A DNA stretch of 64,000 bases, from assembly GCF_020832325.1 (NCBI RefSeq), contig NZ_JAFIEU010000040.1, positions 1 to 64,000 of the forward strand, written 5' to 3'. A program made the translations under genes and the position numbers. Positions 25,769-34,710 of this stretch are shown here, piece after piece (within the stretch, counting starts at the first letter, position 1; the number at the start of each line of letters is the position of its first letter). The notes beneath the pieces are model-generated. The model did no database searches and was not told the DNA's origin. It saw only the letters and a list, made by a program, of their open reading frames with translations. The stretch comes from Lunatimonas sp. (GTDB lineage: Bacteria > Bacteroidota > Bacteroidia > Cytophagales > Cyclobacteriaceae).

Positions 25769-26107
25769 ATGAAAAAAATTGAAGCACTTATCCGAACATC
25801 CAAGTTTGACGAAATCCACCAGTGTCTTTCCAGTCTTGGGGTTAAATTCCTGACATTTTTTGAAGTGAAAGGCATGGGACTGCAGCACGCAAAAACCCAG
25901 CAATACCGAGGCGTAGCCTACGAACCTACCTTTATTCCGCGCACCAAGCTGGAGATCGTCGTACCGGATGATCTCGCAGAAGCAGTGACGGAATGCATCC
26001 TAAGAGAAGGAAGAACCGGAGAAGTCGGAGACGGTAAGATTTTCATTTACGATGTAGAGCAAGCCTTCAGAATCCGAAATACCGACACCGGGGAAGAAGC
26101 CCTGTAA
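25769..26107 (+). CDS. glnK: P-II family nitrogen regulator
   Basis: 112 residues, the usual P-II length. P-II trimers sense 2-oxoglutarate and ATP/ADP and block Amt channels when nitrogen is rich. Seen: KKIEALIRTSKFDEI at the N-terminus, the T-loop QQYRGVAYEPTFIPRTKLEIVV (the modifiable Tyr of RGxxY is present), VPDDLAEAVTECILREGRTGEVGDGKIFIYDV and RIRNTDTGEEAL. The T-loop tail reads IPRTK, against LPKVK in the enteric proteins. It is followed after 60 nt by amt, the classic glnK-amt pair. Confidence 0.93.
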   Translation: MKKIEALIRTSKFDEIHQCLSSLGVKFLTFFEVKGMGLQHAKTQQYRGVAYEPTFIPRTKLEIVVPDDLAEAVTECILREGRTGEVGDGKIFIYDVEQAFRIRNTDTGEEAL

Positions 26108-26167
26108 TCACCCTATCACGAATCACCCACAACGAATTCATTTCACCTTAACTATCACTAAAGAACT

Positions 26168-27400
26168 ATGAGCCAAGAACTATTTACCATAAACAACCTG
26201 TGGATGATGGTTGCGACCATTTTGGTATTTATCATGCACTTGGGATTTGCTGCATTGGAAGCCGGACTGACCAGGGCAAAGAATACGGTCAATATACTCT
26301 TTAAAAACACCATCATTCCCGCATTGGGAATATTGACATATGCATTTATCGGATTTAACCTGATGTACCCCGGTGATGCCTTCGAGGGAGGCTTCTTCGG
26401 GCTGGCCGGACTAGGTTTGGCCCTGCCGGATGGCTGGGACACCTCTGCTTACGACGAAGGGTATACCTTTTTCACAGACTTTATCTTTCAGGCTATGTTC
26501 GCAGCGACTGCCGCTACCATCGTTTCGGGTGCCGTCGCCGAGCGTATCAAACTGGGTCCCTTCCTGTTCTTTTCCCTACTTTACGTAGGTATTTGCTATC
26601 CCATTGTGGGTATGTGGAAGTGGGGCGGAGGCTTTTTGGACACCCTTTCTACCCCATTTTATGATTTCGCTGGATCCACCATCGTTCACTCCGTGGGCGG
26701 GTGGGGAGCCATCATCGGTGCCTACCTCCTAGGACCGCGTATTGGCAAGTACAAAGACGGCAAAATGAATGCGATTCCAGGTCACAACCTGCCACTTGCC
26801 ACATTCGGCGTGTTCTTGCTTTGGTTTGGCTGGTTTGGATTCAATGGGGGATCCGTGCTGAGTGCAGCACCAGGTGATGTTTCCTTGGTATTTGTTACCA
26901 CTGCTATTGCTGCTTCGGCTGGCGCCTTTGGTGCTTTGTTTGCCTCCTATGCCAAGTTTAAAGCCTACGACATCACCATGGTCCTAAACGGTATCCTTGC
27001 AGGTCTGGTGAGTATTACCGCAGGTGCAGACCAAATGGCGGTGTGGGAATCGGCAGTGATCGGATTTGTTGGCGGTATATTGGTCGTATTTGGCGTAGTT
27101 CTTTTTGACAAAATTAAAATCGATGACCCAGTGGGTGCTATATCCGTACACTTGGTTTGTGGCATTTGGGGCACTTTAGCAGTAGGTATTTTTGGAGACC
27201 TTGCCGGAGTAGGACAAATAATCTCCCAGTTGATCGGCATTGTAGTAATCGGTGTATTCTGTACCGCTTTTGCCTTTATCATTTTCTTCACCTTAAAGAA
27301 AACTATCGGCATCCGCGTAGATGAAACCGAAGAAGTTGAAGGACTGGATATCAATGAACACGGCATGCACGCATACCCGGATTTTGCTACAAAAGAGTAA
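26168..27400 (+). CDS. amt: Ammonium transporter
   Basis: 410 residues, about 11 membrane helices. Amt forms trimers that pass ammonium/ammonia and are gated by GlnK. Seen: AALEAGLTRAKNTVNILFKN, FQAMFAATAATIVSGAVAERI, the substrate-site DFAGSTIVHSVGGWGAIIGAYLLGPRIG with the first pore His, WFGWFGFNGGS, and DDPVGAISVHLVCGIWGTLAVGIF with the second pore His. It is co-transcribed with glnK and ends at a terminator. Confidence 0.96.
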   Translation: MSQELFTINNLWMMVATILVFIMHLGFAALEAGLTRAKNTVNILFKNTIIPALGILTYAFIGFNLMYPGDAFEGGFFGLAGLGLALPDGWDTSAYDEGYTFFTDFIFQAMFAATAATIVSGAVAERIKLGPFLFFSLLYVGICYPIVGMWKWGGGFLDTLSTPFYDFAGSTIVHSVGGWGAIIGAYLLGPRIGKYKDGKMNAIPGHNLPLATFGVFLLWFGWFGFNGGSVLSAAPGDVSLVFVTTAIAASAGAFGALFASYAKFKAYDITMVLNGILAGLVSITAGADQMAVWESAVIGFVGGILVVFGVVLFDKIKIDDPVGAISVHLVCGIWGTLAVGIFGDLAGVGQIISQLIGIVVIGVFCTAFAFIIFFTLKKTIGIRVDETEEVEGLDINEHGMHAYPDFATKE

Positions 27401-27436
27401 TGATTAGAAGTGTGAGTTTTAGATTGATGTGTAAAG

Positions 27437-27464
27437 AAAGGCGCCTTTTAGGTGCCTTTTTTTT
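27437..27464 (+). terminator. Terminator of glnK-amt
   Basis: AAAGGCGCC (27437-27445) pairs with GGTGCCTTT (27451-27459) with one G-T pair and a 5-nt loop, followed by a T-run to 27464. It lies 37 nt past the stop. Confidence 0.85.
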
Positions 27465-27731
27465 GCACATTGAACAAAATCACCTGATTGTGTCTCTAGA
27501 GACGGTACGGTCGGAAGCTTCCCTTCTATCGATGGTGCAAGTTAGAGCCAAGAGGCGCATTCGCTTGGAATCACCGATAAGTCATCGAATAAAGCTGGTT
27601 CTACAGGACTTAGTACTAATTTGAAATAATATCGAAATCGAGTAAAAGCAGACTCGAAATGATACATAGGCTGCTAGAAACAGGTAAGTTGCCGGGGTTC
27701 TGATCCTCCAAATGCATGATAGGATCGTCTT

Positions 27732-27813
27732 GCTGGTAGTATCCCGGTAGAGACACGTTACTTTGTCACTAGCGTGGTCAATCCTTTTGCAAAACCACGC
27801 TATCCCGACCAGC
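27732..27813. other. Candidate three-way-junction structure in a long gap
   Basis: Between two convergent terminators, GCTGGT (27732-27737) can pair with ACCAGC (27808-27813). Inside are TAG-A-GACA (27748-27755) with TGTC-A-CTA (27764-27771), and GCGTGGT (27772-27778) with ACCACGC (27794-27800). The block ATCCCG occurs on both sides of the junction and again at 27832. No promoter or reading frame is evident. It could be a small structured RNA or chance; the rest of the gap (27465-27857) shows nothing else. Confidence 0.3.
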
Positions 27814-27857
27814 TAAACATGCAAAGGGCTAATCCCGATCGCAAAGCCAAAGGGGCA

Positions 27858-27896
27858 CAAAAAAAGAGGTCATCCCACATATGGAGACAACCTCTA
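27858..27896 (-). terminator. Terminator of the M1 peptidase gene
   Basis: AGAGGT (27865-27870) pairs with ACCTCT (27890-27895), with further partial pairing inside. The minus strand continues into a T-run. It lies about 28 nt past the stop. Confidence 0.7.
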
Positions 27897-27923
27897 GTTA
27901 AAAACAGATTTTTCAGTTAAGGG

Positions 27924-30251
27924 CTATTTCTTTTTCGCGTCCCGCATCGGGTTAGCGCCTCGGGAGGTTCCACGTGGCGGCATGCTGCTCTTAAACAATT
28001 CAAATCGGGATGGTACGAATTTTCGGGGCCAATAATTGTTTTCCTCCTCCACGTCGGCCGTCTCCCGGAAAGGATCCAGGATAATCTCCACCACCTCTTT
28101 CGGCTTGCCAAATACCTTGGTGATCTCGTATTCATCCATACGCCAAATCTGCGCAGGGAGCCGTTCTACTTCGGAGGTTCCATCGGCGTAATTAAACTGG
28201 AGGATGATTGGCATCACCAACCCACCGTTATTTTTGAATTTGATTTCGTAGAAATTCAGGCCTGAGTTGAGCAACTCCCGCTCCTTGGCATTTAGGGACT
28301 TTAAGAAATCCTGGTATTGCTTCTCGTCCTCAGGGCCTACACGAAACCGGTCGTAGCTGTTATAGAAATCCCGCGCAGCCGGATCACGTTCCACGATCGT
28401 TTCGCGCACGTCGGTACGATTCCGTTCCTTCGTGATATGGGCTTCTTCCAACTCATAGGCCTCTCTTTCCCTCGCCTTCGCCTCGGAGGGCTTACCGGAA
28501 TCAACGGTATACCATTTTACATCCTCAATGGAAATATCTACAGTTTCGGTTCCAAAAAACCAGCCTCTCCAGAACCAATCCAAATCCACGGCAGAGGCAT
28601 CTTCCATGGTCCGGAAGAAATCGTCAGGTGTGGGGTGCTTGAACATCCATCGTTGGGAATATTGCTTGAAGGCGTAATCAAACAATTCACGTCCCATTAC
28701 CGTCTCCCGTAAGATATTCAGAGCCGTCGCCGCCTTGGCATAGGCATTTCCTCCTAAGGAATAAATATTCTCCGAGTTGGTCATGATCGGCTCCAAGAGG
28801 TTTTTGTCCATCTTCATGTAGGGTACGATCTTGTGCGCTGGACCTCGACGGGAAGGATACTCCCTGTCCCACTCCTGTTCGGCCAAAAACTGCAAAAAGG
28901 TATTCAGTCCTTCGTCCATCCATGTCCACTGCCGCTCGTCTGAATTGACGATCATTGGGAAGAAGTTATGCCCCACCTCGTGGATGATCACGGAAATCAT
29001 ACCGTATTTGATGGCATCCGAGTAGGTACCATCGTCATCGGGTCTACCATAGTTAAAACAGATCATGGGATATTCCATGCCGTTGGTAGCTTCTACCGAG
29101 ATGGCAACAGGATACGGATAATCAAACGTGTATTTTGAGTAAGATTCCAGCGTATGCGCTACCACCCGGGTGGAATACTGGCCCCAGAGGGGATTCGCTT
29201 CCTTGCCGTAATAGGACATAGCCATCACGTCCTTGCCACCCAATTTGACCGCCATGGCATCCCAAATAAACTTTCTGGAGGATGTCCACGCAAAGTCCCG
29301 CACATTTTCTGCGTGAAACACCCATGTTTTGGTATCCTTGGACCTGCCCTTCTCCAACCGCTCTGCTTCCGACTGAGTACGGATAACTACCGGCTTATCG
29401 TAGGTCGTCTTGGCATGATTCCAACGCTGCAACTCCGTGCTGCTCAAAACAGCCTCCGGATTCTGAAGCACGCCAGTGGAGCCCACCATGTGGTCGGCCG
29501 GGACGGTAATATTCACCTTATAATCTCCAAAGACCAGAGCAAACTCTCCTGTGCCTGCAAACTGCTTATTCTGCCATCCTTCAAAGTCGGAGTAAACCGC
29601 CATTCTAGGGTACCATTCTGCGACGGTGTAGAGGTAATTTCCATCTTTCTCAAAATATTCGTACCCCGCTCTTCCTCCAATGAAACCCATGCGGTCATGC
29701 ACGTTATAGGACCACTCCATCATGAATTCAAACTCCTGACCCGGCATCAACGGCGTCTCCAGATCCAATCGCATCATGGTATAGTTGATTGTCACTGGGA
29801 TGTCCGATCCATCTGGCTTCTTGACCGATAAAATTTTAAATCCAAGGTCCTCATCGTGCCACAAAATTCCCTGCAATTGCCTTAGGTTCATCCGTGGGCT
29901 GATGCTGTTGGTGGTCATCTTTGGGGTTTCCGAATCTGCAGCCCGTTGGTTTTGATCCAACTGAATCCATAGGTAATCCAAGGCATCCGGCGAGTTGTTG
30001 ATATACCGTACCTTGCCGCTTCCGGCAATGGATTGGTTTTCATCGTCCAAGGTGACGTCGATCTCATAGTCTGCCTGCTGTTGCCAGTACAGGTGCCCTG
30101 GAGCTCCCGCCGCATTTCTATATACGTTGGGTGACCGGAGTATGGTTCCGAGTTGTTCAAAACGGTTTCCGTGCCGCTGTTCATCGATTTGAGCGGAAAG
30201 TTCGGTTAGGAAGCCCAGCAAGGCAAAAATAGCGGTAAGTATTCTCTTCAT
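27924..30251 (-). CDS. M1 family metallopeptidase, secreted
   Basis: 775 residues with a signal peptide cut near LSAQ (about residue 20). An aminopeptidase-N-like beta domain fills the first half. The zinc site is VIIHEVGHNFFPMIVNSDERQW..DEGLNTF (HEXXH plus a downstream Glu), at about residues 425-455. A C-terminal tail of basic and Pro/Arg residues ends PMRDAKKK. The canonical GxMEN substrate motif appears as NGMEYP. It probably cleaves N-terminal residues of peptides in the periplasm. HupE/UreJ and DUF6702 genes follow upstream. Confidence 0.88.
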   Translation of the reverse strand: MKRILTAIFALLGFLTELSAQIDEQRHGNRFEQLGTILRSPNVYRNAAGAPGHLYWQQQADYEIDVTLDDENQSIAGSGKVRYINNSPDALDYLWIQLDQNQRAADSETPKMTTNSISPRMNLRQLQGILWHDEDLGFKILSVKKPDGSDIPVTINYTMMRLDLETPLMPGQEFEFMMEWSYNVHDRMGFIGGRAGYEYFEKDGNYLYTVAEWYPRMAVYSDFEGWQNKQFAGTGEFALVFGDYKVNITVPADHMVGSTGVLQNPEAVLSSTELQRWNHAKTTYDKPVVIRTQSEAERLEKGRSKDTKTWVFHAENVRDFAWTSSRKFIWDAMAVKLGGKDVMAMSYYGKEANPLWGQYSTRVVAHTLESYSKYTFDYPYPVAISVEATNGMEYPMICFNYGRPDDDGTYSDAIKYGMISVIIHEVGHNFFPMIVNSDERQWTWMDEGLNTFLQFLAEQEWDREYPSRRGPAHKIVPYMKMDKNLLEPIMTNSENIYSLGGNAYAKAATALNILRETVMGRELFDYAFKQYSQRWMFKHPTPDDFFRTMEDASAVDLDWFWRGWFFGTETVDISIEDVKWYTVDSGKPSEAKAREREAYELEEAHITKERNRTDVRETIVERDPAARDFYNSYDRFRVGPEDEKQYQDFLKSLNAKERELLNSGLNFYEIKFKNNGGLVMPIILQFNYADGTSEVERLPAQIWRMDEYEITKVFGKPKEVVEIILDPFRETADVEEENNYWPRKFVPSRFELFKSSMPPRGTSRGANPMRDAKKK

Positions 30252-30455
30252 ATGTAAATCGGAAATTTTCGGTTAAAATAAAAGGCCTTGAGCATGGAAA
30301 TGGATCATATTTACTCAAAAACACCCCGCAAAATAATCATTTTATGGTCTCAAAACCAACCAACCGGGAAAATGTTCAGGAAATCAAACCCAATCCATCG
30401 CTTATTGGCCTAGCGCAGAATCTATCTTTCATTGGATCGATCCTTCGGATAGCGA

Positions 30456-31040
30456 CTACCAATACTTGTTCTCCAGCATCATCATAACAGCCATGCCCAA
30501 AATAATAGAAGAAACTACCAGTATCCACTCCTTGCGCTTTACCCCAATTATCCCCACCGCTAGGGAAGCGACCAACAGGAATATCCCCACAATGATCAAC
30601 TGTCCTACCTCCAATCCCAAGTTAAATGCCAACAGGGGCTGAAAGATGGATGCCTCCCGACCGAGCAAAGACCGTAAGTAGTTGGAAAAGCCCAGCCCAT
30701 GGATCAGCCCAAAAAAGAGCGCATAAAAATAATTCAGCTGAATGGCAGAGCGCCCGGCGGCAGGCTTTGGCTTGAAAATATTGGTAACACAGGTGATCGC
30801 AATGGTTACGGGAATCAAAAATTCCACCAAATCAGTATTTACTTTAATTACCTGAAGCGTAGCCAATGCAAGGGTCAAGGAATGCCCGATGGTAAATGCC
30901 GTTACAAGGATCAGTATACGCTTCCAATCCCTTAGCAGGTATACCACACACAGCACAATGACGAAAAGGATGTGATCAAATCCTGCCAAATCCAAAATGT
31001 GTTCAACTCCTAATTTAAAATACAGTTGAAATTGGTTCAT
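30456..31040 (-). CDS. HupE/UreJ-like membrane protein
   Basis: 194 residues, six to seven hydrophobic helices. It starts GVEHILDLAGFDHILFVIVLC with the family His/Asp pattern (EHILDxxGxDHILF), repeats it as FTIGHSLTLALATL, and ends with helices and LGMAVMMMLENKYW. HupE/UreJ proteins are linked to nickel uptake; in Bacteroidota this branch has no tested substrate. It lies 204 nt upstream of the M1 peptidase on the same strand and divergent from the DUF6702 gene. Confidence 0.8.
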   Translation of the reverse strand: MNQFQLYFKLGVEHILDLAGFDHILFVIVLCVVYLLRDWKRILILVTAFTIGHSLTLALATLQVIKVNTDLVEFLIPVTIAITCVTNIFKPKPAAGRSAIQLNYFYALFFGLIHGLGFSNYLRSLLGREASIFQPLLAFNLGLEVGQLIIVGIFLLVASLAVGIIGVKRKEWILVVSSIILGMAVMMMLENKYW

Positions 31041-31072
31041 CGATGTGCTGGTATGAAATGGAATACGTTTGT

Positions 31073-31080
31073 TAAATTTG
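31073..31080 (+). promoter_or_regulatory. -7 box toward the DUF6702 gene
   Basis: TAAATTTG matches TAnnTTTG about 52 nt before the ATG at 31132. No clear TTG at the -33 position. Confidence 0.35.
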
Positions 31081-31112
31081 TCGCAATAATAAGGTTAATT
31101 TCAGATATTAAA

Positions 31113-31120
31113 CAAATTTA
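31113..31120 (-). promoter_or_regulatory. -7 box toward the HupE gene
   Basis: TAAATTTG on the minus strand, with TTG 16 nt further upstream, points to the HupE start at 31040 with a leader of about 67 nt. It faces the plus-strand box at 31073-31080, so the two transcripts may overlap at their 5' ends by about 20 nt. Confidence 0.4.
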
Positions 31121-31131
31121 CCGAATCATTC

Positions 31132-31620
31132 ATGGTCAATCTCTTGGTTACCCTGTATTGCGTTGCCGGCTTGCTGACACCCCACCCCTTTTTCATCAGC
31201 CTGACCGACATGGTGTATAATAGCGAGAAAGGACGCATTGAGATCGCACAGAAGATTTTTTGGGATGACCTGGAGGTAGCACTCAGCCGTGAAAGCAAAG
31301 AAAAGGTAAACTTTCTCCAACCCCAGGATATCAATGCCCTAAACAAACTAGCAGAAGCTTACCTGCTTACACATAACCTGCTAGTTATCAATGGATCAAA
31401 AATCGAGCTCACGTACCTAGGATTTGAACTGGACGACGATGCGGCGTGGTTTTATTTTGAGGCAGAAAAAGTACCCACCCCGAAGACCGTACGTATCCAA
31501 AACACATTGCTCTTTGAGGACTTTCCGACCCAGCAAAATATCGTCAACTTCTATTTGAACAAAAGCCCCAAAAGCATCATCACCTCCCGAAGTGTCCCTG
31601 AGGGTGAGTTAACTTTTTGA
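31132..31620 (+). CDS. DUF6702 family protein
   Basis: 162 residues. A short signal-like start (LLVTLYCVAGLLTPHPFF) is followed by a beta-rich domain: SLTDMVYNSEKGRIEIAQKIFWDDLEVALS, ITYLG-type strands, AWFYFEAEKVPTPKTVRIQNTLLFEDFPTQQNIVNFYLN. This matches DUF6702, a Bacteroidota family with unknown role often beside a HupE/UreJ gene, as here. It probably lies in the periplasm. It converges on the 2'-5' RNA ligase-like gene with only 5 nt between stops. Confidence 0.7.
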   Translation: MVNLLVTLYCVAGLLTPHPFFISLTDMVYNSEKGRIEIAQKIFWDDLEVALSRESKEKVNFLQPQDINALNKLAEAYLLTHNLLVINGSKIELTYLGFELDDDAAWFYFEAEKVPTPKTVRIQNTLLFEDFPTQQNIVNFYLNKSPKSIITSRSVPEGELTF

Positions 31621-31625
31621 CCCGC

Positions 31626-32186
31626 TTAAGCCTCCGTTTTTCCAAGAGGAAAGCGGGTCAATACCTCCCACCTTCCTTCACGCTTTTTCAGCAGGGCCAG
31701 ATCTTCTACCTGCATGCGCTGATCAAAACCCAACGACCTCACGTACTCAAAACAGTCCTGAAAATCCTTCTTTTTCAAATCATTGTAGGCAACAGTCATG
31801 TGTGGCCGGAAATTTTGATCGCTCAGCTCAACATCCAGTTTTAGTTTCACTTTCGACAGCTCCCTCAACGCAGCCTGAAGCTCATCCAGCCGCTGCTGCG
31901 GCCATACATGGATAAAAATGATCCGTTGCCTGAAGTGCCCAAATCCTTTTAAAATCAATGCAAAGGGGGCATGATCGGCTGCAAAACTGCCTAAGATCCT
32001 CTTGAGTTCCTCCTCTTTGTTTTCATTCCACAAAAAAGGCATTTTAACGGTAACGTGAGCAGGAGATTTCAATGCATACTTGACCCCAAAACGTTCTTTG
32101 AGTGCGGCCTTCACGCCTTCAGCCAACTCCTGAACCCGACCTCTGGGAACCAGCGCCAAAAAATATTTCTCCATTTTCTTTGCCAT
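31626..32186 (-). CDS. 2'-5' RNA ligase / phosphodiesterase family protein
   Basis: 186 residues from the ATG at 32186 (a further ATG at 32174 is also usable). The two-histidine phosphoesterase motifs are present as HVTVKM at about 45 and HMTVAY at about 129, the HxTx pair of the ThpR/LigT superfamily. These proteins act on cyclic phosphates or 2'-5' linked RNA ends; the natural substrate here is unknown. It stands alone, convergent with the DUF6702 gene. Confidence 0.85.
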   Translation of the reverse strand: MAKKMEKYFLALVPRGRVQELAEGVKAALKERFGVKYALKSPAHVTVKMPFLWNENKEEELKRILGSFAADHAPFALILKGFGHFRQRIIFIHVWPQQRLDELQAALRELSKVKLKLDVELSDQNFRPHMTVAYNDLKKKDFQDCFEYVRSLGFDQRMQVEDLALLKKREGRWEVLTRFPLGKTEA

Positions 32187-32420
32187 CAACCTGCATGCTA
32201 TTTACGCCAATACGTGCTTGATACCTTCCTATCCAACTATATCTTCAACAGCGTATCTGGATCGGAAAGGGGTCGCAAGGTGTGCCGATTAATCGGGTCA
32301 ATCAGGTTCCCTCACATGCACAAAGATAGGGTTCGAATAATTTTTAGCTGAAAAAACGGGGGATCATTTTAAAAGTTATTCCCAAAGGCTTAACTTGAAA
32401 CACCATATCGATAACGCTAA

Positions 32421-33329
32421 ATGAAACAGTTTTCTAAAGTAATGGTAGGGCTCGACCTCACGAAAATGGATGAAACCCTACTGTCCAATATCAAAATCTG
32501 GTCTCCTATTTTAGGCATAGAGAAAATATATTTTGTACATGTAGCCAAAGACCTGTCCATACCCGAAGAACTTTCCAAAAATTATCCGGATCTCCTAGCT
32601 CCGGTAGATGAAACGATTATCCGGGGAATTAAGCATGAGTTAAACGAATTTTCGTTTGACCCCACTGAATACGAAATCATGGTAAAGGAAGGCAGTCCCA
32701 TGGAGACCGTGCTGAGATGGTGCAAGATTAAAGATGTGGATCTCTTGGTGATGGGCCGCAAAAAGCAACTGGAGGGATCCGGCTCGCTAGCGAAAAACCT
32801 AGCTCAAAAATCCCCCACATCGGTATTGTTTATACCGGAGGGTTTCGGAACCGATCATCCTTCCAAGCTCCTCGTACCCTTAGACTTTTCCGATTACAGC
32901 CGTATCACGGTGGATCTGGCCTTGAAACTTGCTGCCAAAGTAAATGCCACGGTAGCTTGCTGCCACTTGTACGAAGTTCCTGCCGGCTACTCCAAAACCG
33001 GCAAGTCCTACGAGGAATTTAAGGGGATCATGCTTCAAAACGTACAGAAGGATTTTGCGAAATTTACAGCGAAGCACGATTATACCGACCTTCCCTGCGA
33101 GTTTATCCTGAAAGAAAAACAATCTGAAGCCCGGTACATCATAGATTACGGCAAATCCTTCGGCGCTGACATGGTCATCATTGGCAGCAGAGGCCGAACA
33201 CATTCTGCGGCCATGCTGCTGGGTAGTGTGGCCGAGAAGCTTATTCAGCTAAACACGGAGGTACCCACCCTGATTTTGAAGAAAAAGGGTGAAAACATGA
33301 GTTTTCTGGAGGCACTTTTGAAACTATAG
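32421..33329 (+). CDS. Tandem universal stress protein
   Basis: 302 residues made of two UspA domains (about 1-142 and 150-288). The second keeps the ATP-binding signature GSRGRTHSAAMLLGSVAEKL; the first has MGRKKQLEGSGSLAKNLAQKSP, a looser version. Bacteroidota have many such tandem USPs, induced by stress or low oxygen. The gene stands alone; no promoter with a perfect -7 box was found in the 230 nt upstream, which is otherwise empty. Confidence 0.85.
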   Translation: MKQFSKVMVGLDLTKMDETLLSNIKIWSPILGIEKIYFVHVAKDLSIPEELSKNYPDLLAPVDETIIRGIKHELNEFSFDPTEYEIMVKEGSPMETVLRWCKIKDVDLLVMGRKKQLEGSGSLAKNLAQKSPTSVLFIPEGFGTDHPSKLLVPLDFSDYSRITVDLALKLAAKVNATVACCHLYEVPAGYSKTGKSYEEFKGIMLQNVQKDFAKFTAKHDYTDLPCEFILKEKQSEARYIIDYGKSFGADMVIIGSRGRTHSAAMLLGSVAEKLIQLNTEVPTLILKKKGENMSFLEALLKL

Positions 33330-33347
33330 ATGGCTATGCGTGCGGGC

Positions 33348-33371
33348 AGGTAGGGCGTTTTTTCCCTACCT
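33348..33371. terminator. Hairpin between convergent genes
   Basis: AGGTAGGG (33348-33355) pairs with CCCTACCT (33364-33371) with an 8-nt T-rich loop. It lies past the stress-protein stop and before the convergent glycosyltransferase end. There is no T-run after the stem, so termination is uncertain. Confidence 0.45.
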
Positions 33372-33464
33372 CCTTCATGGATAGGTACAGAAGTAAAAGC
33401 ACAAGATGTCTCCATGCGCTTCCCCCTTCCAATGCCTATGCCTTAAATTGAGTGCAAAAACTAG

Positions 33465-34613
33465 CTAAGCTGAAACCTCTATCTCCCGCTTGCATAAACT
33501 CCTAAAGAGCCGTTCGTACTCATCCGTGACAAAATCCCAGTTGTACTTTTGGCCCAATCCCTCTCTCGAGTGTTCTCGAAGCAGCTTCATTTTTTCGGGT
33601 ACCGTCTCGGCGTATTCCAACAGGGATCGAAGGGAATCTGCACGCTTTTCAAAATACCACCCAAACTTTCCTTCCTGAAGCATCTCCTGATTAAAGCGGG
33701 TATTCAAGGCCAAAATCGCACAGCCGTACGCCAGCGCTTTCAGCATCGCCGGATTGGTACCCCCGTATTCGTGGCCATGAAGGTATCCGTAACAATTGTG
33801 GTACAACGCTGCAAGTGCTTCCTGATCACGCACATAACCAGTAAACAACAATCGATTGCCCCCCATATTCTTCATCCGCTGCGCAAAGGCATCTTGGTAA
33901 GGGACGTCGCCCACTATAACCAGTTTTCGATCCGAACTGGACTTGAGAAAACCCTCCACGATCAGGTCGGAATTATTGTCGGGAATAAGTCGCCCCACAA
34001 TCAAGTAATAAGACTCCTTTTCCAATCCCCATTGGGCAATCAGGGAATTTCCAGAGGGATACCGGGGGTTTGCCCCGTAGGCTATCATCTTGGAGGGAGC
34101 ATTAAACTCCTCCAGATAAATTTTCTGCATCTCATCCGAATCCGTCACCACACAATCGTAGAGCTTTGTGGCTAAGCGAGAGGCAAATCGAAAGTATTTG
34201 GCACCCAATCCTTTCCATTTTGGTCGAAGCCATTCCAATCCATCCACATTGATCGCCGAAGGCTTTCCAAAAAGCTTGGGAAATATGCCAAAGGGACCAT
34301 TGGCGCTATTGGCCACAAAAACCACATCGGCTTTGGAAAAACAAACATGGATCATCGATAAAAATGAATTTGTTAGCTGGCTGAGGTTTTTGGTTTCGAT
34401 ACAGGGCACGTAGACTAACCGGATCCCATTCACCTCCTTGGGTCGATCCGCGAATAGGGGACGATGGCAATAGACCGTCACATCTACTCCTCGATCCACT
34501 AAGCGCTCACACACTTCTTTTACAAAGGTCTCATAGCCACTGTACACGTACGGGTATCCTCTTGTTCCAATAACTGCCACCCGCAGTGGCCTATGCTTTT
34601 TTAATGTCCTCAT
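33465..34613 (-). CDS. DUF1972-type glycosyltransferase
   Basis: 382 residues from the ATG at 34613 (the frame is open to a TTG at 34673). The N-terminal half fits DUF1972, seen in rhamnosyltransferase-like enzymes: VAVIGTRGYPYVYSGYETFVKEVCERL, GIRLVYVPCIETKN and INVDGLEWLRPKWKG. The C-terminal half is a GT4-like domain with LIVGRLIPDNN, GHEYGGTNPAMLKALAYGCAILALN. It is the last gene of the polysaccharide operon, 97 nt downstream of the previous gene. Donor and acceptor are unknown. Confidence 0.82.
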   Translation of the reverse strand: MRTLKKHRPLRVAVIGTRGYPYVYSGYETFVKEVCERLVDRGVDVTVYCHRPLFADRPKEVNGIRLVYVPCIETKNLSQLTNSFLSMIHVCFSKADVVFVANSANGPFGIFPKLFGKPSAINVDGLEWLRPKWKGLGAKYFRFASRLATKLYDCVVTDSDEMQKIYLEEFNAPSKMIAYGANPRYPSGNSLIAQWGLEKESYYLIVGRLIPDNNSDLIVEGFLKSSSDRKLVIVGDVPYQDAFAQRMKNMGGNRLLFTGYVRDQEALAALYHNCYGYLHGHEYGGTNPAMLKALAYGCAILALNTRFNQEMLQEGKFGWYFEKRADSLRSLLEYAETVPEKMKLLREHSREGLGQKYNWDFVTDEYERLFRSLCKREIEVSA

Positions 34614-34710
34614 GTGGTAAAAATCCCTCCCAAATTCGCGATCGGTGCCGCAAATATACCAAAAACAAACCAAATACTGCCATTAGCCACAATCAATGCC
34701 CCCTAGGCCT

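Noticed and set aside
27400..27624. 74-codon frame directly after amt
   Set aside because: It crosses the amt terminator, has no recognisable domain and begins at the amt stop; treated as chance.
29154..29831. 225-codon plus-strand frame opposite the M1 peptidase gene
   Set aside because: It is antisense to a well-supported coding region with intact zinc-site motifs and shows no protein-like features.
33549..34175. 208-codon plus-strand frame opposite the DUF1972 glycosyltransferase
   Set aside because: Shadow of the coding strand; the glycosyltransferase is the supported gene.
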